Source of the DNA: Actomonas sp051209155
GTDB lineage: Bacteria > Verrucomicrobiota > Verrucomicrobiia > Opitutales > Opitutaceae
Direction: 5' to 3' (one strand)
Length of the DNA: 64,000 bases
Assembly: GCA_051209155.1 (NCBI GenBank)
Contig: JBPJGB010000001.1
The position numbers and the translations under genes were made by a program. Positions within the stretch are counted from its first letter, which is position 1; each line of letters starts with the position of its first letter. This document shows positions 59,288 to 64,000 of this stretch, piece by piece. The notes under the pieces were generated by a model. It was given only the letters and a program-made list of their open reading frames with translations. It was not told where the DNA came from and ran no database searches.

Positions 59288-61465
59288 ATGTGTATCCGCC
59301 GTGCTGTTTCGCTTTTCTGTTTGGTCTGGTTGGTCGCGTCGTTGCTACGCGCCGACATGGTGCGGGTGGTGCCCGATCATTCCGAGCGCACGAGCGACTA
59401 CGCTGAGGCGCGTTTGACGGCGGCCTTGATCGAGGCCGGGCACGAAGTGAGTGCGGCGCCGATCGGGTATGATTATCTGGTGAGTTTCTCGACGCATCCG
59501 ACCCGGTTGGCGAAGGAGGGCTTTGAGATCATTCCCGAGGGCAAGGTGATCACCGTCTACGGCGGCGATGGATTGGGCATGGTCTACGGGGTGCTGGCCC
59601 TCGTCGACGAGTTGCAGGCGGGCACGCCGTTGGGTGAGATCGCGGCGCAGGCGGCGCAGCCCGACCAGGCGTTTCGGGGCATCAAGTTCAACTTGCCGTG
59701 GGAGACCTACCGGCCGAGCTCGGCGCTCGATCAACACATCCCGACCGCGAAGGATCCGAAGTATTGGGAGGCGTTTCTGGACATGATGGTGGAGAACCGC
59801 TTCAACGCGATCAGTCTTTGGAACATGCACCCGTTCACCTTCATGGTGCAGCCGACGAATTTTCCGGAGGCGAGTCCGTGGGGCCCCGAGGAGTTTGCCG
59901 AATGGCAGGCGCTCTACCGTCAGATCTTCGCCATGGCGAAAGACCGTGGCTTGGACACCTACATCGTGCACTGGAGCATCTTTGTAAGCCGTGAGCTGGC
60001 TGAGGCGCACGGTTTGGCGGAGCGAAATTTTTACCCTTATTACTACGTGGAGGGCGAGAGATCGGAATTGGTCCGGCGCTATATCCGTGAGAGCGTGAAG
60101 CAGGTTTTGGCGGAGTATCCGGACCTCGATGGCATCGGCCTTTCGCACGGCGAGGGCATGGCGGGCATGACGCCGCTGGAGCGCCAGCAGTGGATGGATG
60201 ACGTGATCATCGCAGGCATGTTGGAGGCGGCGGAGGAACGTCCGGTGAAGCTCATCCATCGCGTGCCGTTTTCGGCCAATCTCGATTCCGGCGGCAGCAC
60301 GAGCAAGAACGTGGAGGTCGTGACGCGGGAGGCGATGGAACGATTGGGCGACGCGTTTGAGGGCCCGATCTGGGTGGAGATGAAGTTCAACTGGTCGCAC
60401 GCCCACTCGACGCCGAAGTTGGAAAAGGTTCACGGCGGCAAACTGGGCGACACCTACTTCGAACCGACGCCGAGCAACTACCGCGTCACGTGGCAGGCGC
60501 GTAACGAGGATTTCTTTGCCCTGCGCTGGGGCGTGCCGGATTTCATCCGCCAACACATCGCGCTCAATGGTGAGCACGCCTACTCGGGTGGCTACTTCGT
60601 GGGTTCGGAGTGCTACATCCCGGCCTTGGATTATTTCACCGCGATCGATGATCCGGTGGACTGGACCTGGGCCTTCGAGCGGCAGTGGTTGTTCTACAAA
60701 CTCTGGGGTCGCCTGCTCTACGATCCGGAGACGCCTGACGCGGTGTTTGCGGCCGAGTATGAGCGACGCTACGGCGACGCGGGTCGCAATCTGCTCGAGG
60801 CCATGTCGCTGGCCTCTTCGACCCAGCTTCGCCTTGCCTCGCTCTACGATTCGCGCTGGGACTTCACGCTCTACAGCGAAGGTTTCCTCGCGCTGCAGGG
60901 CACCTACACGAACTACATCGGCGTGGACGCCTTGATCAACCAGCCGACGATGGCGTCCGAATACGTGGCGGTGAAGGACTACGTGGAAACGATCCTGAGC
61001 GGCGGCAGCTTTGCGTCCGGTCGGATCACGCCCCCGATTCTGGCCGAGATGCTGGAGCGCGATTGCCGCGAAGCGTATCGGCTGACCGCCGACATCGACA
61101 CGACCGGCAACGCTTCGTTGCGTTACGAAGTGGCGGATATCCGGACCTGGGCCAGCCTGGGCCTGCACCTCGCCGCCAAGCTGCGGGGCGCGGTCGCGTT
61201 GGAAACCTTCCGGATCACCGGCGAGGCCGAGCGTCAGGCCGCCGCGGTGGGGTGGTTGGAGCAGGCGCTGCGGCATTGGGACGACGTGATCGCGATCACG
61301 CGTCCGCTCTACCGCGACATGAAGCTCACCCACTACAACCACAACTTTTTCACCGCCAACGAGGACAACCTTTTCCACTGGGCGCTCATCCGCGACGAGG
61401 TCGCCGCCGACGTGACGGTGGCGCGTGAGGCGGTGCCGGTGACAGAAGCGACCACGGTGGATTGA
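59288..61465 (+). CDS. secreted glycoside-hydrolase-like protein (GH20/GH67-like N-domain)
   Basis: A 725-residue exported protein with a signal peptide (AVSLFCLVWLVASLLRA). The N-terminal part (about 25-130) looks like the small domain preceding the barrel of GH20/GH67 enzymes (VITVYGGDGLGMVYGVLALVDEL), and the body reads as a (beta/alpha)8 barrel: GIKFNLPWETYRP, RFNAISLWNMHPFTFM, ATYIVHWS-like (YIVHWSIF) and GIGLSHGEGMAGM with candidate acidic residues. Closest overall type by motif is alpha-glucuronidase-like, with weak confidence. The ATG at 59288 starts the signal peptide; upstream reading is antisense to nothing and not conserved. An MscS channel gene follows. Confidence 0.75.
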   Translation: MCIRRAVSLFCLVWLVASLLRADMVRVVPDHSERTSDYAEARLTAALIEAGHEVSAAPIGYDYLVSFSTHPTRLAKEGFEIIPEGKVITVYGGDGLGMVYGVLALVDELQAGTPLGEIAAQAAQPDQAFRGIKFNLPWETYRPSSALDQHIPTAKDPKYWEAFLDMMVENRFNAISLWNMHPFTFMVQPTNFPEASPWGPEEFAEWQALYRQIFAMAKDRGLDTYIVHWSIFVSRELAEAHGLAERNFYPYYYVEGERSELVRRYIRESVKQVLAEYPDLDGIGLSHGEGMAGMTPLERQQWMDDVIIAGMLEAAEERPVKLIHRVPFSANLDSGGSTSKNVEVVTREAMERLGDAFEGPIWVEMKFNWSHAHSTPKLEKVHGGKLGDTYFEPTPSNYRVTWQARNEDFFALRWGVPDFIRQHIALNGEHAYSGGYFVGSECYIPALDYFTAIDDPVDWTWAFERQWLFYKLWGRLLYDPETPDAVFAAEYERRYGDAGRNLLEAMSLASSTQLRLASLYDSRWDFTLYSEGFLALQGTYTNYIGVDALINQPTMASEYVAVKDYVETILSGGSFASGRITPPILAEMLERDCREAYRLTADIDTTGNASLRYEVADIRTWASLGLHLAAKLRGAVALETFRITGEAERQAAAVGWLEQALRHWDDVIAITRPLYRDMKLTHYNHNFFTANEDNLFHWALIRDEVAADVTVAREAVPVTEATTVD

Positions 61466-61499
61466 CGAGGCGCGAGGGCTGGCCTTCGCTGGCCGGTCC

Positions 61500-62807
61500 A
61501 TGAATGCGCTTCTTGAAAACTGGCAGGCCTGGCTGACGGACCACCGGGTCTCCGAGTATTGGGCCGAGGTGCTCGGCACAACCGCCGGCATCGTGTTGGT
61601 GGTGTTGCTTGCCGTGCTGGCGAACCTCATCACGAAACGGGTCATCCTGCAGGTGGTGCACACGGTCATCCGCCGCACGCGCATGACGTGGGACGACCAG
61701 TTGCTGGAGACGGGGGTGTTCACGCGGCTGTCGCATCTGGCACCGGCGATCGTGATCAACACCTTCGGGCCGGGGGTGTTGGGCAACGAGCCCTTGTTGT
61801 CCAAGATCGTGCACGGCGCGGTCAGCATCTACCTGATCTGCATCTGGCTGGGCGTGCTGTTTGCGCTGCTCAACGCCATCCAAGGCGGCATTGAAAAAAA
61901 GAAAGGCCGCAAAGGCGTGCCGGTGAAGGGTTTCGCGCAGGCGGTGAAGCTTGTCGCAGTGGTGGTGGGCGTGATCTTCATCCTCGCCATCGTCCTAGAC
62001 AAATCGCCGGTGCTGCTGTTCTCCGGCCTGGGCGCAGTCACTGCGGTGCTGTTGTTGGTGTTCAAGGACGCGATCCTCGGCTTCGTGGCGGGCATCCAGA
62101 TCTCCGCCAATGACATGGTGCGGGTGGGGGACTGGATCGAGATGCCGAAGGCGGGCGCCGACGGCGATGTGATCGACGTCGCCCTGACCACCGTGAAGGT
62201 GCAGAACTGGGACAAGACGATCACCACGATCCCGTCCTACAGCCTCATCTCCGACTCTTTCCGCAACTGGCGCGGCATGTCCGATTCGGGCGGCCGCCGC
62301 ATCAAACGCTCGATCTGTTTCGACGTGAGCTCGATCACCTTTGCCAACGAAGATCAACTCGCGCGGTGGTCCAAGATCGGCCACGTGCGCGAGCACCTCG
62401 ACGCCAAGCGCAAGGAGATCGCGGCCGACAATGAGAAGCTCGGTCCCGACGCCAGTGTTTTGGGCAACGGACGCCGGCTCACCAACATCGGCACCTTCCG
62501 CGCCTATTGCCTGAACTACCTGAAGACGCATCCCCGCATCGCACAGGACAAGACCCTGCTGGTGCGTCAGCTCCAGCCCACGCCGCACGGCCTGCCGCTG
62601 GAGATTTATTGTTTCGCCAACAACACCGCCTGGGCGGTCTACGAAGGCATTCAATCGGATATCTTCGATCACATGCTGGCCGTCGCCAAGGTCTTCGACC
62701 TCGAGGTGTATCAGCACCCGAGTGGTTCCGACGTGAGTGGAGGCATGGAAGCGCTGCGGGCCGCGCGGGAAAGCGAAGCCGTGGAAATCCCGCGTTCGGC
62801 CGAATGA
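61500..62807 (+). CDS. mechanosensitive channel, MscS family (YnaI/YbdG-like)
   Basis: A 435-residue channel opened by membrane tension to protect against osmotic shock. About four or five N-terminal helices precede the MscS core with the pore helix LVFKDAILGFVAGIQISAND and beta domain VRVGDWIEMPKAGADGDVIDVALTTVKVQNWD. The C-terminal cytoplasmic domain is large (about 275-435), as in the YbdG subtype. The stop overlaps the tcdA start by 4 bases. Confidence 0.92.
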   Translation: MNALLENWQAWLTDHRVSEYWAEVLGTTAGIVLVVLLAVLANLITKRVILQVVHTVIRRTRMTWDDQLLETGVFTRLSHLAPAIVINTFGPGVLGNEPLLSKIVHGAVSIYLICIWLGVLFALLNAIQGGIEKKKGRKGVPVKGFAQAVKLVAVVVGVIFILAIVLDKSPVLLFSGLGAVTAVLLLVFKDAILGFVAGIQISANDMVRVGDWIEMPKAGADGDVIDVALTTVKVQNWDKTITTIPSYSLISDSFRNWRGMSDSGGRRIKRSICFDVSSITFANEDQLARWSKIGHVREHLDAKRKEIAADNEKLGPDASVLGNGRRLTNIGTFRAYCLNYLKTHPRIAQDKTLLVRQLQPTPHGLPLEIYCFANNTAWAVYEGIQSDIFDHMLAVAKVFDLEVYQHPSGSDVSGGMEALRAARESEAVEIPRSAE

Positions 62808-63580
62808 GTTCCAACTACGAAGATCGTTTCGGCGGCGTCGGCCGGCTCTTCGGTTTGGCGGCGCTTGATCGTCTGCGCGGCGCGCACGTCGCGGTGATCG
62901 GCGTGGGCGGCGTGGGTTCCTGGACGGTGGAAGGACTCGCCCGCAGCGGCGTCGGCGCGCTCACGCTCATCGACCTCGACGACCTTTGCATCACCAACAC
63001 CAACCGCCAGTTGCCGGCGCTCGACGGTAATCTCGGTCGCCCCAAAGTCGACGCGCTGGCGGAGCGCGTGCGCCTGATCAACCCTGCCTGCGTGGTGTCA
63101 CCGGTTACCGAATACATCACGGCCGCCAACGCCGCCCGGCTGCTGGAGCCGGCCTTCGATCTGGTGGTGGACGCCATCGATGGCACGACCAACAAAGCCG
63201 AGCTCATTGCGGCCTGCGTGCGCCTCGGCAAGCGGTGCGTGACGGTCGGGGGAGCGGGCGGCAAGCGCGACGCCTCGCAACTGCGCGTGGGGGACCTCGG
63301 CGAGGCGGGCGGCGATGAATTGTTGAAGATGGTCCGCCGCAAACTGCGCAAAGACCACGGTTTCGCTCGTGGCGAAGGCAACCGCTACGGCGTGCGCTGC
63401 GTATGGTCGGCGGAGAAGCCGGTCTACCCCTGGGCCGACGGCACCTGCAGCACCGAGGCGGAGCCGGGCAGCAACCTGAAGCTCGACTGCGCCAGCGGTT
63501 TTGGCACCGCGGTCTGGGTGACCGGCGCCATGGGCCTCACCGCTGCGCAGGAAGCGGTGCGGTGGTTGGTGGAAGTTTAA
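62804..63580 (+). CDS. tcdA: tRNA threonylcarbamoyladenosine dehydratase
   Basis: A 258-residue E1-like enzyme that cyclises t6A at position 37 of ANN-decoding tRNAs. It has the dinucleotide motif IGVGGVGSWTVEGLARSG near residue 32, DLDDLCITNTNRQL, and the family Cys-containing CTNAE-like SVG segment as GTCSTEAEPGSN. The ATG overlaps the MscS stop. Length and order match the CsdL/TcdA family. Confidence 0.93.
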   Translation: MSSNYEDRFGGVGRLFGLAALDRLRGAHVAVIGVGGVGSWTVEGLARSGVGALTLIDLDDLCITNTNRQLPALDGNLGRPKVDALAERVRLINPACVVSPVTEYITAANAARLLEPAFDLVVDAIDGTTNKAELIAACVRLGKRCVTVGGAGGKRDASQLRVGDLGEAGGDELLKMVRRKLRKDHGFARGEGNRYGVRCVWSAEKPVYPWADGTCSTEAEPGSNLKLDCASGFGTAVWVTGAMGLTAAQEAVRWLVEV

Positions 63581-63581
63581 G

Positions 63582-64000
63582 CTAGAAACGGCTGATCAAC
63601 TGCCACGCGCCGACAAAGGTGAGGGCGGCGCCGGAGAGCCACAGGCACGCGGTCCAAACGGGACCCGGGCGAAGCTCGGGGCGCAGGCGGCGATGTCGCA
63701 GGTAGAGTGCGCAGGCCGCGAGGAAGGGGAGCAGGATGGCCTGACCGGCGCCGCTGATGATGATGAGCGAATAGGGATTGGGCCAGGCCACGTAGAGCAC
63801 GGTGCCGTAGAGCGGGAGGGTGACTCCGAGCCATTTGATGCGGCGCGCCTTGCGTTCCGGGTCATCGGTTTCGGACATGAGCCCGAGCATGGGCAGCGCG
63901 TCGACCATGAGTCGGGCGTTGGCGGCGGTGGCGGCGAAGGCGGTCGAATAGAGGGTGGCAAAGGCACCGACGACAAAGATCCAGAAGCCAAGCGGACCGA
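63582..64000 (-). CDS. Nramp-like divalent metal transporter, C-terminal part
   Basis: An incomplete gene that extends beyond the right edge. About 139 C-terminal residues are visible. Before the first Met at 63908 the frame continues (FWIFVVGAFATLYSTAFAA, TANARL), which resembles the late helices of Nramp transporters in Planctomycetes and Verrucomicrobiota, followed by MVDALPMLGLM and four hydrophobic segments. The Nramp signature DPGN lies outside the window. It is convergent with tcdA, whose stop is next to its own. Confidence 0.68.
   Translation of the reverse strand, partial: GPLGFWIFVVGAFATLYSTAFAATAANARLMVDALPMLGLMSETDDPERKARRIKWLGVTLPLYGTVLYVAWPNPYSLIIISGAGQAILLPFLAACALYLRHRRLRPELRPGPVWTACLWLSGAALTFVGAWQLISRF

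Overview
The window is GC-rich, densely coded DNA that reads as a chromosomal segment of a member of the Verrucomicrobiota, most likely Opitutaceae. The evidence is two proteins ending in PEP-CTERM sorting signals (one of them a 1240-residue autotransporter-repeat protein), a succinate dehydrogenase of the cytochrome b / flavoprotein / iron-sulfur (C-A-B) type, many repeat-bearing gaps of the kind seen in that family, and high GC throughout except for one AT-richer island. The family assignment is inference; no rRNA is present. There is no rRNA, CRISPR array or complete prophage. Two tRNA genes (Gly-TCC, Pro-TGG) are present.

Layout. 0-3.4 kb: an Mla-type lipid-transport operon on the minus strand (mlaE, mlaF, mlaD) headed by an exported protein built from WPL/FPLY repeats. 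3.5-6.1 kb: a metallo-beta-lactamase-fold hydrolase, convergent rsmD and rsmE rRNA methyltransferases, and tRNA-Gly. 6.3-13.9 kb: a GspF/PilC-like protein, a degenerate NtrC-type regulator, carB, purU, a membrane-anchored TPR-like protein and tRNA-Pro. 14.1-17.7 kb: LysM protein, Nudix hydrolase, PaaK-like adenylate-forming enzyme, PEP-CTERM protein. 17.9-21.5 kb: sdhCAB. 21.5-24.3 kb: an accessory stretch with palindromic repeats, four structured ~25-bp repeats, and an AT-richer two-gene unit (HNH nuclease plus three-segment membrane protein) between inverted repeats. 24.3-28.3 kb: nitrogen-sensing genes, with amtB-glnK and a second PII gene. 28.3-36.8 kb: hydrolases, a lipoprotein, a Tat-exported oxidoreductase, a serine hydrolase, and an operon of a cyclase-family hydrolase plus two SDR enzymes. 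36.9-40.8 kb: a cobalamin-dependent methionine synthase split into two genes. 41.4-46.7 kb: a complete B12 uptake and adenosylation operon (btuB-like receptor, binding protein, permease, ATPase, adenosyltransferase). 47.6-54.1 kb: recQ, a DUF72 protein, a YcaQ-like glycosylase, small genes, a spermidine-synthase-like protein and an Hsp33-like chaperone. 54.1-64 kb: the giant PEP-CTERM protein, pnuC-nadR, a glycoside-hydrolase-like protein, an MscS channel, tcdA and the end of an Nramp-like transporter.

How it fits together. Cobalamin links two neighbouring blocks: the B12 importer and adenosyltransferase lie next to and divergent from the B12-dependent methionine synthase. AmtB and two PII proteins form a nitrogen-control block. 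PnuC with an NadR-type kinase forms a nicotinamide-riboside salvage pair.

The most unusual content is in the repeats. A 47-bp double-hairpin palindrome with two relatives in the window sits in frame inside metH. A second repeat set keeps its hairpins by compensatory changes. Three further inverted or direct repeats touch gene starts, stops or ribosome-binding regions. The best candidate for an undescribed small system is the HNH nuclease / membrane protein pair at 23.0-24.3 kb.
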